Shown: positions 8,636 through 16,869, counted from the stretch's first letter. The stretch: 64,000 nt of DNA from Planococcus citreus (GCF_003664125.1 NZ_RCCP01000001.1:1302001-1366000), one strand, 5' to 3'. Translations and numbers: made by a program. Notes: generated by a model from the sequence alone, not told the origin.

Positions 8636-9515
8636 TCGGATTGCCGTCTTCTGGTTCTTTCGTTGCCTGTTCAGTTTCGTGCAATGCTCCGCTATGAGAT
8701 GCTTCAGGCGGTGTTTTTTCTAAATTCATCTTGATGAATCTTGCCGAACGCTTCTCCAGCATCTTCGGCGCAATCCGCGTCAATAAACGCACGCTCTTCA
8801 TTTTCCGCCCGACTTCGACGACTTCTTTCGGTTCATCGATCAAGTCGATGATGATTTTGACCGCCTGCATCGGATCGTCCATCGGTTTCATGTCGACCAC
8901 ATGGCCCGAGTAATTTCCGGCGTGTTCGAACCACGGAGTATCGGTCGCCCATGGGAGCACGGAACAGACGTGGATGTCGTGATATCCTTCGAGTTTCATC
9001 TCTTCGTTGAGTGCCGAACTGAACCCGAGGACGGCGTGCTTGCTGGCGCTGTAGCCGGTGAAATAAGGAAATGCCACATCGCTTGCTACCGATCCGATAT
9101 TGATCAAAGTGCCGCTGCCGATTTCCTTGAAATGCCGAAGCGCAAAATGACTGCCGTTGACGGTTCCTTTGACATTCACTTCCACCATGCGCGCAAGGTC
9201 TTCAAGCGGGATATCGGTGAACGGGCCGATTACGCCAACGCCCGCATTATTGATCCACACATCAATTTTTCCGAAGCTGGTCAAGGCTTCCTCGAATAGC
9301 CACGCGACGTCCGCTTCACGGCTGACATCCATCGTCACGGCAATGGCGTTCGGCCCGAGTTCACTCGCCAGTGCTTCAATTAAACCGGTGCTTCTCGCCG
9401 CCAGCACCAGATTCGCGCCGTCTTTCGCCAATTGCCGTGCCACTTCTTTGCCGAGCCCGCTGGAGGCGCCGGTGATGACGATCGTTTTGCCGCGCCGTGA
9501 TTTTTCCTGTGCCAT
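8628..9515 (-). CDS. Short-chain dehydrogenase/reductase (second of a tandem pair)
   Basis: 295 residues. Classical SDR features are all present: cofactor loop TGASSGLG, the NNAG strand motif (INNAGVGVIGPF) and the catalytic YSASK. The C-terminal ~60 residues form an extra tail (RLLTRIAPKMLEKRSARF, then an acidic end) found in membrane-associated, stress-induced SDRs. The start at 9515 follows GGGGGAGG. It lies 17 bp behind a close paralogue, so the pair is an operon from a local duplication. Substrate unknown. Confidence 0.87.
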   Translation of the reverse strand: MAQEKSRRGKTIVITGASSGLGKEVARQLAKDGANLVLAARSTGLIEALASELGPNAIAVTMDVSREADVAWLFEEALTSFGKIDVWINNAGVGVIGPFTDIPLEDLARMVEVNVKGTVNGSHFALRHFKEIGSGTLINIGSVASDVAFPYFTGYSASKHAVLGFSSALNEEMKLEGYHDIHVCSVLPWATDTPWFEHAGNYSGHVVDMKPMDDPMQAVKIIIDLIDEPKEVVEVGRKMKSVRLLTRIAPKMLEKRSARFIKMNLEKTPPEASHSGALHETEQATKEPEDGNPKA

Positions 9516-9532
9516 GCCGCCTCCCCCTTTCT

Positions 9533-10441
9533 TCACTGTTCTTCTTGTTGTTCAAAGCGTTCCCGCAAATCTCCTGACACCGCACTTCCTTCTTCGACCG
9601 GCTCGTGCAAGCTGCCGGAAGTCAATTCCGCTGCTGGTGCTGATTCGATCATCTCCTTGAGTTCCTGGCCGCTGAGCCCTTTTGCAAATGCTGGGATAAA
9701 CTGTCCGAAAATGGCTGCCGCTTTTCCCTTGCCGCCGACTTCCAAAGTCTTTTTCGGTTCATCGATCAAACCAAGGATGGCATCGATCACTTTAGCCGGA
9801 TCATCCGGCGGCCCAACGAGGATTTCATGTCCTGAATAATTGGCTGCATGCTCTGTCCACGGGGTATCGGTGACCCATGGGTCGACCGAACAGATGTGGA
9901 CATCCGGGTAGTCTTCCAGCCGGAGCTCTTCATACAAGCCATTCGACAATCCGCTGACTCCGAATTTACTGCCGGTATAGGCCGCTCCGTAAGGCATCGG
10001 AATCTTGCTCGCAAATGAGGAAACATTGATCAAGATACCAGCCCGCTGCTCTTTGAAGCGGCGCAGTGCAAAATGGCTGCCATAAATGGTGCCAAGCAAA
10101 TTCACTTCCACTGTCCGGTTCAAATCGCGTAGCGGCGTATCGATAAACGGCCCGTAGACCCCGATTCCTGCGTTATTGATCCACACATCAATACGCCCGA
10201 AATTATTCACCGCCGCCCTGTGCAAACTTTCCACATCCCTGGCCTTGCTGACATCAGCTGTCACCGGAATGACCAATGGCCCGAGCGAGTCCGCGAGCTC
10301 TTCAATCAGCCGCGTCCTGCGGGCAGCAATGACCAATTTTGCTTGTTGACTGGCCAAACGTTCCGCCAAACCACGGCCGATTCCGCTCGACGCTCCTGTA
10401 ATGACCACGACTTTGCCTTGATTCGATTGCTTTACTCCCAC
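9533..10441 (-). CDS. Short-chain dehydrogenase/reductase (first of a tandem pair)
   Basis: 302 residues with TGASSGIG, INNAGIGVYGPF and YTGSK motifs, all needed for catalysis. It starts with GTG at 10441, preceded by GAGGAGG. It aligns over its whole length with the following gene, including the CSV-PW-TDTPW-EHA-NYSGH region just after the active site. The C-terminal extension here ends in an acidic stretch (REDLRERFEQQEEQ-like). A SigB-like promoter 45 bases upstream suggests a general-stress operon, as for several SDRs of Bacillus subtilis. Confidence 0.87.
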   Translation of the reverse strand: MGVKQSNQGKVVVITGASSGIGRGLAERLASQQAKLVIAARRTRLIEELADSLGPLVIPVTADVSKARDVESLHRAAVNNFGRIDVWINNAGIGVYGPFIDTPLRDLNRTVEVNLLGTIYGSHFALRRFKEQRAGILINVSSFASKIPMPYGAAYTGSKFGVSGLSNGLYEELRLEDYPDVHICSVDPWVTDTPWTEHAANYSGHEILVGPPDDPAKVIDAILGLIDEPKKTLEVGGKGKAAAIFGQFIPAFAKGLSGQELKEMIESAPAAELTSGSLHEPVEEGSAVSGDLRERFEQQEEQ

Positions 10442-10485
10442 AGCACTCGCCTCCTCTTTAAAAAAGTACAGAATTTTGTATTTAT

Positions 10486-10511
10486 TTACCCCTTTTAAAC
10501 ATGCAGAAAAC
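10486..10511 (-). promoter_or_regulatory. SigB-like promoter of the tandem SDR operon
   Basis: On the minus strand GTTTTC, 14 bases, GGGTAA: two or three mismatches from the SigB consensus, at acceptable spacing and 45 bases before the GTG start. Confidence 0.45.
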
Positions 10512-10619
10512 GCTTTGCGGCAGCAGTTGAGAAGAACAGTTCTAAAGGTTTACTTATTCCCCACCCTCCCCATCCATACACCTACGTTAGGGGAGGGTTC
10601 TTAGGATTTTCCCCATAGA

Positions 10620-10651
10620 AAAAGAGCGGCACCCGTATAAGTGCCGCTCTT
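10620..10651 (-). terminator. Terminator of the ECF sigma/anti-sigma operon
   Basis: AAGAGCGGCAC, eight-base loop, GTGCCGCTCTT, then TTT on the minus strand, 33 bases after the stop. Confidence 0.85.
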
Positions 10652-10683
10652 GATAAATATCCTATATGGTCCTCGAAATGATT

Positions 10684-11433
10684 TTAAGCTTCTGGATCGA
10701 TCGCTGCGCTCAGGACGACTTCGCCCTGTGGCGTCTCGTTTCCGCGATTCGGTTCCAAAGTAACTGCGATGGTATCCCATCCTTCAGTATTTTCATCGAG
10801 ACTGAAGAATACCGCACCTTCGTTTTCCTGGCTCGGCGTGAATGCACCGGTCGGAATCGGCTGGCCGTCTTTCAATAGCCATACTTGATAGACTTGGTCT
10901 CCGCTCGTCGGTTCCAATTGATTTGCCTGAACTAAGAGATTCAATGCCCCTTCTTCATGGACCAAGGCAGCTGTTCCTGTTCCCTCAAATGCTTCGCTTG
11001 CCTGCAAATCCACTGTTTCGAAAGCGACTTCAGGTGCTGCTGGAGCGTCGGGCTGATCGCTTAGTTCGTAAAACGCGTAGGCGTTTCCGAGCAGCGAGAC
11101 GAGCAGCGCCGCCGCGACGAGAGGTGTCCACTTTGATGTTCTGAAACCGCGCTTTGCCATAGGAGCAGGCGGGGCCGGTCTATCACGCTTTTTCGGCTCT
11201 TCTGCCAAAGGCGTTTGCTGCGCTTCCTCGTCGAAGACCGCATCCAAAATACGCGCCTTCATGCCGGCATTCGGTACTACCGGATCCGCAAGATAAGGGA
11301 GTTCTCCTGTCGCATCAACGATGTCACGACATTCCGGACACTCCGCTAAATGTGCTTCAAACTGTTTTTGCTCTTCTTCATTCAAAGTGCCATTCAAATA
11401 ATCGATCAATTGATCACAATTCACGTTTGTCAT
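10684..11433 (-). CDS. Zinc-finger anti-sigma factor, RskA type
   Basis: 249 residues. The N-terminal ZAS domain has Cys6 and the H28-x3-C32-x2-C35 motif (HLAECPEC). One membrane segment follows (about residues 101-123, WTPLVAAALLVSLLGNAYAF). The extracytoplasmic C-terminal part matches the RskA domain (YQVWLLKDGQPIPTGAFTP). It should hold the co-encoded sigma factor at the membrane. The gene overlaps the sigma gene by 20 bp and has GGGGGAG six bases before its ATG, consistent with translational coupling. Confidence 0.9.
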   Translation of the reverse strand: MTNVNCDQLIDYLNGTLNEEEQKQFEAHLAECPECRDIVDATGELPYLADPVVPNAGMKARILDAVFDEEAQQTPLAEEPKKRDRPAPPAPMAKRGFRTSKWTPLVAAALLVSLLGNAYAFYELSDQPDAPAAPEVAFETVDLQASEAFEGTGTAALVHEEGALNLLVQANQLEPTSGDQVYQVWLLKDGQPIPTGAFTPSQENEGAVFFSLDENTEGWDTIAVTLEPNRGNETPQGEVVLSAAIDPEA

Positions 11434-11992
11434 CCAGAACTCCCCCTTCCTGCACCATTTGCAAGGATGTCTTCAATTTCTTTAATGCCAAGCGGATCCT
11501 GCTCTTGACGGTTCCGAGCGGAATGCCGCATTTTTCTGCGATGGTTTCATGCGTGTAGCCCTTGAAATAAAATAGATGTACCATTTTTTGCTGTTCCTCC
11601 GATAAATGCCGGACGGCTTGATGAATCTGTTCGCTCTTCTCTTGCCATTCGGCCGTTTCTTCAACCGAAGAGTCGGTGCTTTCCACTTCCGCGATTTCAT
11701 CCAATGGAACGGAAGGTTTTTTCTGTTTGCGGATCAAATCCACTGCCGCATTGCGCGACATCGTCACCAGCCAGGCCACGAACTTTCCTTTGCTTTCGTC
11801 ATAGCTGCCAACCCCGCGCCACACTTTGACGAACACTTCCTGTAGCGCTTCCTCTGCCAAATCACGATCACCCGTCATTTTGCATAGATAGGAAAACAGC
11901 ATTTTCTCGTAGCGGTCGTACAATTCCTCGAGCGCATCCTTATCTTTTCCCCTGACGCGCTCGTATAACAATGCGTCTGAAATTTTTTCCAT
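11414..11992 (-). CDS. ECF RNA polymerase sigma factor
   Basis: 192 residues. Region 2 spans about residues 20-90 (EELYDRYEKMLFSYLCKMTG, DLAEEALQEVFVKVWRG), and region 4 lies near the C-terminus (YFKGYTHETIAEKCGIPLGT, VKSRIRLALKKL). It is paired with an RskA-type anti-sigma factor, resembling the SigK/RskA class. SD AAAGGGGAC precedes the ATG. Probable targets are the neighbouring sortase and the surface-protein gene, which share a non-SigA upstream motif (see findings). The sigma operon itself does not carry a clear copy of that motif. Confidence 0.92.
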   Translation of the reverse strand: MEKISDALLYERVRGKDKDALEELYDRYEKMLFSYLCKMTGDRDLAEEALQEVFVKVWRGVGSYDESKGKFVAWLVTMSRNAAVDLIRKQKKPSVPLDEIAEVESTDSSVEETAEWQEKSEQIHQAVRHLSEEQQKMVHLFYFKGYTHETIAEKCGIPLGTVKSRIRLALKKLKTSLQMVQEGGVLDDKREL

Positions 11993-12373
11993 GCCGTGTC
12001 CCCTTTGTTACAGATTTCGTATACTAAGCTTACTATACTCTGCAGCATTTAGGTTGCTTGACTCTAATTCGTTATTACTTACCCAACGCAGTACATACAG
12101 AAATAGTTCACTTTTACTGCATTATTCTTCTCTTCTTGCCTCTATTGTGTCTAAAAAAGGGCAACTTGACGATTCGTCAATTTTTCAAAAAAACCCTTTC
12201 CCTTATAGTGATCTAAATTGTTGGTTTTTCCGTTATTACTATATATGAACTATAATAATGAACTATATGCTTTAAGGATTCCAGAGGGACTTTTAAGCCC
12301 TATTTATCCGCTCGCATGCTATTAGTTACAAATAAAGCAATCAATTATCGGACCACGAAAGGTGGATGTGCAG
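11993..12373 (+). other. 381-base intergenic region: sortase promoter and long leader
   Basis: It holds a palindrome TTGACGATTCGTCAA (12167-12181), the putative ECF promoter (12207-12234) and about 140 bases of untranslated leader before the sortase start. A weaker TATAAT at 12249-12254 lacks a good -35. No small ORF with an SD was seen. Confidence 0.6.
12207..12234 (+). promoter_or_regulatory. Putative ECF-sigma promoter of the sortase gene
   Basis: AGTGATCTAAA followed, 21 bases start-to-start, by TTCCGTT. The same two blocks at the same spacing precede the surface-protein gene on the opposite strand at 16.9 kb. The CGTT at the -10 position is typical of ECF promoters. Confidence 0.6.
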
Positions 12374-13357
12374 ATGAGACAATATTTAATCATGGGATTG
12401 GCCACAGCGCTTTGTATCACCTTATTTTTCATTTTAGATCCACTGAATGGAAATAATCCCGAAAAACCCGAAACTAAACAACAAGAGACGGTACAGACCG
12501 CAGCCAAACCGGCTGAACAGAAAACACCGAGCGAACGGCTCGATACGCAATACAAGGACAAAATCGCCGAATTCCCGGTGCGTCCGGCACAGCAAGAAAA
12601 GCTGTCTGAACTGCGCCAAGAGCGGCTGGATAATCTTGAAGGCATGAAGCCCGCTCGCATTTCCATTCCTTCCATAGGAGTCGATGCGGCGATTGAAGAA
12701 ACCGGCGTCTTGGATAACGGCGAGATGGGCGTACCCGAAGATGTCGATCAAGTCGGCTGGTTTGAACCAGGCTTCAAGGCTGGTGCAGAAGGAAACGCTG
12801 TACTCGCAGGCCATGTCGACAGCCTTACCGGTCCTGCAGTGTTTTATGAATTGGATCAGCTGGAAAAAGGCGATCAATTCACGCTAACGGATGCAGACGG
12901 GCGCGAAATGGTGTTCGAAGTTCGCGGCACCTCGAGTTACATCACGGACGAAGCGCCAGTCGAAGAAATCTTCGGCCGTTCGGACCAGCGCATGGTCAAC
13001 CTGATCACCTGTACCGGTGACTTTAACCGCGACATCGGCTCACACGAAGAACGCCTCGTCGTCTCAGCCGAACTCATTTCCGATTCCGCGATGAAAGAAC
13101 AGGCACCCGATGCTCCGGACAATTTGAAACTGACCACTTCTGGCTTGTCATGGCATGCCGTACGCGACGATGCAGTCATCGGCTACCGCGTCTACGAAGA
13201 AGATCTCGAGAGCGGCGAATCCGAACAGCTGGCGACAGTCTCGCTATTCGAACGCAAAAGCATTCCGCTCGAAGCTGACGAATCGAAGCGCTATTACGTC
13301 GTAGCCGTCAACGTCGATTTGAAAGAATCCAAGAAAGCCTATATCCCTGAAGAATAA
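12374..13357 (+). CDS. Class F sortase with C-terminal extension
   Basis: 327 residues. It attaches surface proteins covalently to the cell wall. An N-terminal membrane anchor (about residues 4-22) and a Q/P/T-rich stalk precede the catalytic domain. His147 is in LAGHVDS, Cys213 in NLITCTGDF and Arg227 in HEERLVVSAEL, the catalytic triad of sortases; the GPAVFYELDQLEKGD stretch is typical of class F. Beyond residue 245 a fibronectin-III-like domain of about 80 residues (TTSGLSWHAVRDDAVIGYRV) is added, which most sortases lack. The start follows GGTGG by eight bases. Its likely substrate is encoded 2.1 kb downstream. Confidence 0.9.
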   Translation: MRQYLIMGLATALCITLFFILDPLNGNNPEKPETKQQETVQTAAKPAEQKTPSERLDTQYKDKIAEFPVRPAQQEKLSELRQERLDNLEGMKPARISIPSIGVDAAIEETGVLDNGEMGVPEDVDQVGWFEPGFKAGAEGNAVLAGHVDSLTGPAVFYELDQLEKGDQFTLTDADGREMVFEVRGTSSYITDEAPVEEIFGRSDQRMVNLITCTGDFNRDIGSHEERLVVSAELISDSAMKEQAPDAPDNLKLTTSGLSWHAVRDDAVIGYRVYEEDLESGESEQLATVSLFERKSIPLEADESKRYYVVAVNVDLKESKKAYIPEE

Positions 13358-13359
13358 CG

Positions 13360-13399
13360 AATCCCCTTGTCCGGTCATGCCGGGCAGGGGATTTTTTTA
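13360..13399 (+). terminator. Terminator of the sortase gene
   Basis: AATCCCCT-tgt-CCGG, loop, CCGG-gc-AGGGGATT, then TTTTT. Confidence 0.8.
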
Positions 13400-13574
13400 T
13401 GTAAGACAGGACTTGTGAAATAAAAAAGAAGCTATTGGAAAGCTTCCGCTTTTCGACTGCGTTGTAGCGACACGCTTGGGACTGGTAGGATGCGAGTTAA
13501 GCAGCTGAAGAGGTAAAAACATTTGTATGAAAAAGAAGAGGTGGGAAAAGCTCTCGCTTTTCGACTGCGTTACA

Positions 13575-13685
13575 AGGGGCTGCTTGCCGTGGGGCGGGCG
13601 TTGAGCCAACGTGCCAAAGAGCGTGGCACGTTTATCTCGCCAGCCCGCGCGGTCCCACAGGCGTCAGCCCCCTTCCACTCCGTCT
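13575..13685. repeat. Dispersed Bacillales-type intergenic repeat
   Basis: The segment GCTTGCCGTGGGGCGGGC ... GGTCCCACAGGCGTCAGCC ... CCTTCCACTCC has the layout of the G+C-rich repeat that recurs between genes in many Bacillales chromosomes (recalled, not searched). It contains a 9-bp hairpin, AACGTGCCA/TGGCACGTT (13608-13632). It is preceded by two copies of a shorter motif ending in GCTTTTCGACTGCGTT. Confidence 0.5.
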
Positions 13686-13848
13686 CTAGTTTTAGAAGTA
13701 AAAGAATTTTTCATGTACACTCAATTAAAAATGTGGAAATGCGTCATGCTTTGCACCTCATATCTTTTGTAGCAAAGAGAATGTAATTTTTTGGCCTAAT
13801 CTTCAAACAAGATATTCGGTTCAAGCACCAATTCGTCAGATGCCACAT

Positions 13849-14356
13849 CTCAAGAAGCGATTCCCCACTAGCCGGCAACTGCATATTGAAGCAGATCTGT
13901 TTGAACAAACTGCACACAACGAAATCTCAAGCCACCTAGCGCCTAGGGTGAGCCGACGCCGTAAGACAGGTGCTTTTCCTGGCTTGCGGCTAAAGGCCAA
14001 CCCAAAGCACGGCGGCGACTATGAACGTGAAGCCAGAATCGAATGCCAAAGCAGTTTGTCAGGCAAACTCTCACTATCTGCTTCAAGCTTGTCTCAGGAA
14101 GCGATTCCCCCACTAGCCGGCAACTGTATATAGAAGCAGATCTGTTTGAACAAACTGCACACAACGAAATCTCTAAGCCGCCATGCGCCCAGGGTGAGCC
14201 GACGCAGTAAGACAAGTGTTCTTCTTGGCTTACTGCTAAAGGCCAACCCAAAGCACGGCGGCGACTACTGAAATGAAACAGAATTCACACGCTGGAACAT
14301 TTCCACAAGCAGCCCCTCGCTATCCTCTTCAAATGCTTTCCCCGGAAGTGATTCCC
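13849..14356. repeat. Tandem repeat, period about 245 bp, two full copies plus a partial
   Basis: The anchor GGAAGYGATTCCC occurs at 13853-13865, 14097-14109 and 14344-14356, giving periods of 244 and 247 bp. Each full copy carries GCCGGCAACTG, GCAGATCTGTTTGAACAAAC, GGGTGAGCC and GGCCAACCCAAAGCACGGC. Each also has a hairpin whose stems differ between copies by compensating changes (13958-13990 and 14204-14236). The third, rightmost unit is only recognisable in the segment next to the EamA gene. Confidence 0.75.
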
Positions 14357-14437
14357 AAATAAATACTTGAGACAATAGAAAATCACTTCCCACATAAGCT
14401 TTAATTAACCCTAAAACAAAAGTTTCAACTTCCTTTC
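14265..14437 (-). pseudogene. C-terminal coding remnant at the repeat border
   Basis: On the minus strand a frame reads without a stop through ETFVLGLIKAYVGSDFLLSQ and IWESLPGKAFEEDSEGLLVE to a TAG at 14265. Codon use looks coding-like, but no start codon with an SD exists, and the frame begins inside the end of the EamA gene. The TAG coincides with the edge of the tandem repeat, so the repeat may have truncated the gene. Family not recognised. Confidence 0.35.
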
Positions 14438-15294
14438 TTAAAGCTCAGCGTCGTAACCGTCAAAAGAATAATAACCATGCCGACTATTTGGACAATGGCC
14501 AGCTCGTCGCCGAGCAAAACCAGACCAAATAACGAAGCGGTCACGGGTTTTACCATCGCAATGATGGAAGCAGTAGAAGGCGCGGTCCGTTCGATGCCGA
14601 TCGTATAGAGCGCAAAAGATAGGCCAGCGCCTACAATCCCGATTGCAACAAACCATCCAACATCGCTGGAACTAAACACAGAAGTTGCTTCTTGGACATC
14701 TACAAAAAAAGCTAAAACGATACAAAAAGCGACAAAAGCAAGAGTCAATACCATTTGCGGCTTGCCGTTTTCAGAAGCATTTTTAAATCCGAAAATGAAT
14801 AACGCATAGGAGAGGCCTGCTCCGAGGCCGGTGGCGACACCAATGAGATTGACCGCGGAAGACCCCGTATCATAGGCTTCAGTCAATAGCACGATGCCTG
14901 CCAAAACACTGACGATGCATCCCCATTTGAACCAAGTCGATTTTTCCAATCGAAACAAAAAAGAAATAAGCAGGACAAACAATGGCGCGGTATACATCAA
15001 GGTCGCTGCAATTGGAACACTGGTCGACTCGATGCTCAAAAAATAAAATGTAAAGTTTCCAGCTACCCCGATACCCGCTACAATTGACCACAAGATTAAA
15101 CGAAGCGAAAAATCCCTTTGTTTTATTTTGCTTAAAAGAAACCAAATAACAAAACACACTAAGCCAACGGCGCCGCGGTAAAAAGAAATGACCAATGGAT
15201 CCCATCCCTTACTCAAAAGGATGTCTGCCAAGCCTCCCGTAGCCCCCCAACAAATTGCTGCCAAAATGATCATCGCGCTTCCAGAAAACTTCAT
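14425..15294 (-). CDS. EamA-family (DMT) transporter
   Basis: 289 residues in ten hydrophobic segments arranged as two EamA repeats of five. The first opens with MIILAAICWGATGGLADILL and the second with VNLIGVATGLGAGLSYALFI. The family exports metabolites or amino acids, or takes up small solutes; the substrate cannot be told from sequence. TAGGAGC precedes the ATG by eight bases. It lies between the sortase and its likely substrate but lacks their shared promoter motif, so it is probably not part of that regulon. Confidence 0.88.
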   Translation of the reverse strand: MKFSGSAMIILAAICWGATGGLADILLSKGWDPLVISFYRGAVGLVCFVIWFLLSKIKQRDFSLRLILWSIVAGIGVAGNFTFYFLSIESTSVPIAATLMYTAPLFVLLISFLFRLEKSTWFKWGCIVSVLAGIVLLTEAYDTGSSAVNLIGVATGLGAGLSYALFIFGFKNASENGKPQMVLTLAFVAFCIVLAFFVDVQEATSVFSSSDVGWFVAIGIVGAGLSFALYTIGIERTAPSTASIIAMVKPVTASLFGLVLLGDELAIVQIVGMVIILLTVTTLSFKKGS

Positions 15295-15452
15295 AAAGCA
15301 AGCTCCTATCTATTCGCATTTTTGCCAGCCACTGCCTACAGCGGTGCGCTTTCCATTTCCCCTACTATAGCCAGCAAAATAATCTCCCAAACTTTTTCCA
15401 GTTGCTTGATTGAAAGAAAGTAAAAAAAGTTTTCCTCGCTATTTTTCACGAC

Positions 15453-15488
15453 AAAAAAAGCCGGAGAGGTTCAACCCTCTCCGGCTTT
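15453..15488 (-). terminator. Terminator of the EamA/surface-protein interval
   Basis: GAAAGCCGGAGAGGG, TTGAA, CCTCTCCGGC, then TTTTTTT on the minus strand directly after the surface-protein gene. Confidence 0.85.
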
Positions 15489-15504
15489 CAAGATCATCTC
15501 GCTA

Positions 15505-16869
15505 TTATTGTTTTCTTGTGCGTACAGCGACTGTCGTGATCAACGCTGCAAGCAATAGTCCAGCCAAAGCCCATAGGTAAGGTGTTGTTGAGTTCGCGCT
15601 CATGCCGCCCATGCCTGTTGAAGGCATTTCGGATGGCATTTCCGCTTCACCGAACTGTTCAGGGAATTGGTCAGTGATCGCTGCAGACAATCCAGCTGCT
15701 GGCATTGTCATGTGTGCGTATGCTTCACGGATCGAAGCGTAAGCTGTTTCGTAATCTCCAGCAACATAGCTGTCGAATGCTGTCAATAATTGTTCAACGT
15801 GCGCTGTCAAACCTTCTTCAAGTGCATCAGCCGGGATACGACCTTCAGTTGCTGATTCCAAGAATGCTGCTTGGTCCACGATGTATTGATCCAATTCAGC
15901 ACGTGCTTGTTCTTGTCCTTCTTCATTGCCTTCACCAGTTGCTGTCACGTAGTCGACAAAGTAACCGATGTGGGATTTCCATGTTTCTTCGAATTGTGCT
16001 CCGGCTTCTTCGCCGTAGACAGAACCGACTGCTGCGGAAAGGTCATCTGCGTTGGCCAAAAGTGCGCCAGCTGCCTGGTCGAAGCTTTCCGCTCCATCAG
16101 CGCCGTCTTGCATAGCCATTGCCGCAAGCCCAGCATGCTCTGTGAACGTTGTGTTCAAGCTTGCACGTAGATCAACTGCCGGCGTATCCGGGTTTGTGTT
16201 ATCGAATTTCTCAGGGAACTGGTCCGTGATCGCGATCGACAATGTTTCTGCGAACATGCTCATGTGGTGGATGGATTCGCGCTCCCACTCATAAGCTGTT
16301 TCGAAGTCGCCTTCAACGTATGCATCAAACGCACCGATCAATTGATCGACGTGGACATCAAGTCCTTCTACGACTGCTTCTTCAGACAAACGTCCTTCAG
16401 TAGCCGTATCGAAGAATTTTGCTTGTTCGACTTTGTATTCTTCCAATTCAGCTAGTGCTTGTTCTCTGCCTTCTTCATTGCCTTCTGCCGTTGCTGTTAC
16501 ATAATCAACGAAATAGCCGATATGTGACTGCCAGATAGCATCAAATTGCTCTGCACCTTCATCACCATAGACTGAAGCGACTGCCGCTTTCAAGTCTTCA
16601 GCGTTTGCTAACAATGCGCCGGATGCCTGGTCGAAATCTTCTGCTCCGTCCACGCCTTTACGCATCGCTTCAACTGCAAGGAAAGCGTGCTCAGTTAATA
16701 CCGTATCAAGTGCGATGCGAAGTTCTGCCGCTTTCGTTGCTGTCGGCGCTTCCATCTGCTGCGTCGATTCACCGTGTCCGCCTCCGTGGCTGTCTGCAAG
16801 TGCTGCTGTCGGTACTAGTAGGGATAAGCTTAGTGGTAGTGCCACCATCAATTTGTTCATTTTCATCAT
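15505..16869 (-). CDS. Duplicated His-containing surface protein with MPSTG sorting-type tail
   Basis: 454 residues. A signal peptide (residues 1-25, ending AALADS) is followed by a His-rich patch (HGGGHGES) and two homologous all-helical domains of about 165 residues (about 45-210 and 228-395). Each repeat carries TEHA, SHIGYFVDYVTAT, a HVDQL/HVEQL helix and a final H-M helix, so it could be a metal-binding helical bundle. The C-terminus reads MPSTG (415-419), a short linker, a hydrophobic span (PYLWALAGLLLAALITTVAV) and RTRKQ, like an LPXTG cell-wall sorting signal with Met for Leu. Function unknown; GAGGAG precedes the start. Probable sortase substrate. Confidence 0.75.
   Translation of the reverse strand: MMKMNKLMVALPLSLSLLVPTAALADSHGGGHGESTQQMEAPTATKAAELRIALDTVLTEHAFLAVEAMRKGVDGAEDFDQASGALLANAEDLKAAVASVYGDEGAEQFDAIWQSHIGYFVDYVTATAEGNEEGREQALAELEEYKVEQAKFFDTATEGRLSEEAVVEGLDVHVDQLIGAFDAYVEGDFETAYEWERESIHHMSMFAETLSIAITDQFPEKFDNTNPDTPAVDLRASLNTTFTEHAGLAAMAMQDGADGAESFDQAAGALLANADDLSAAVGSVYGEEAGAQFEETWKSHIGYFVDYVTATGEGNEEGQEQARAELDQYIVDQAAFLESATEGRIPADALEEGLTAHVEQLLTAFDSYVAGDYETAYASIREAYAHMTMPAAGLSAAITDQFPEQFGEAEMPSEMPSTGMGGMSANSTTPYLWALAGLLLAALITTVAVRTRKQ

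Larger units (their letters stand above)
13358..14424. other. 1.07-kb region without an intact gene
   Basis: It contains the sortase terminator, two copies of a short repeat (13424-13463 and 13530-13571), a dispersed Bacillales-type repeat (13575-13685), two full copies plus a partial copy of a ~245-bp tandem repeat (13849-14356), and a coding-like remnant at its right end. No complete protein gene is supported. Confidence 0.7.

Noticed and set aside
8901-9299. Plus-strand frames opposite the SDR genes
   Set aside because: Antisense shadows of SDR coding sequence with no ribosome site.
12245-12254. TATAAT before the sortase as a SigA promoter
   Set aside because: No -35 of quality at 16-18 bases; the shared ECF-like motif just upstream explains the region better.
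13580-14290. Possible CRISPR array or transposon in the sortase-downstream region
   Set aside because: Repeats are long and few, without regular short spacers; no transposase or terminal inverted repeats were found.
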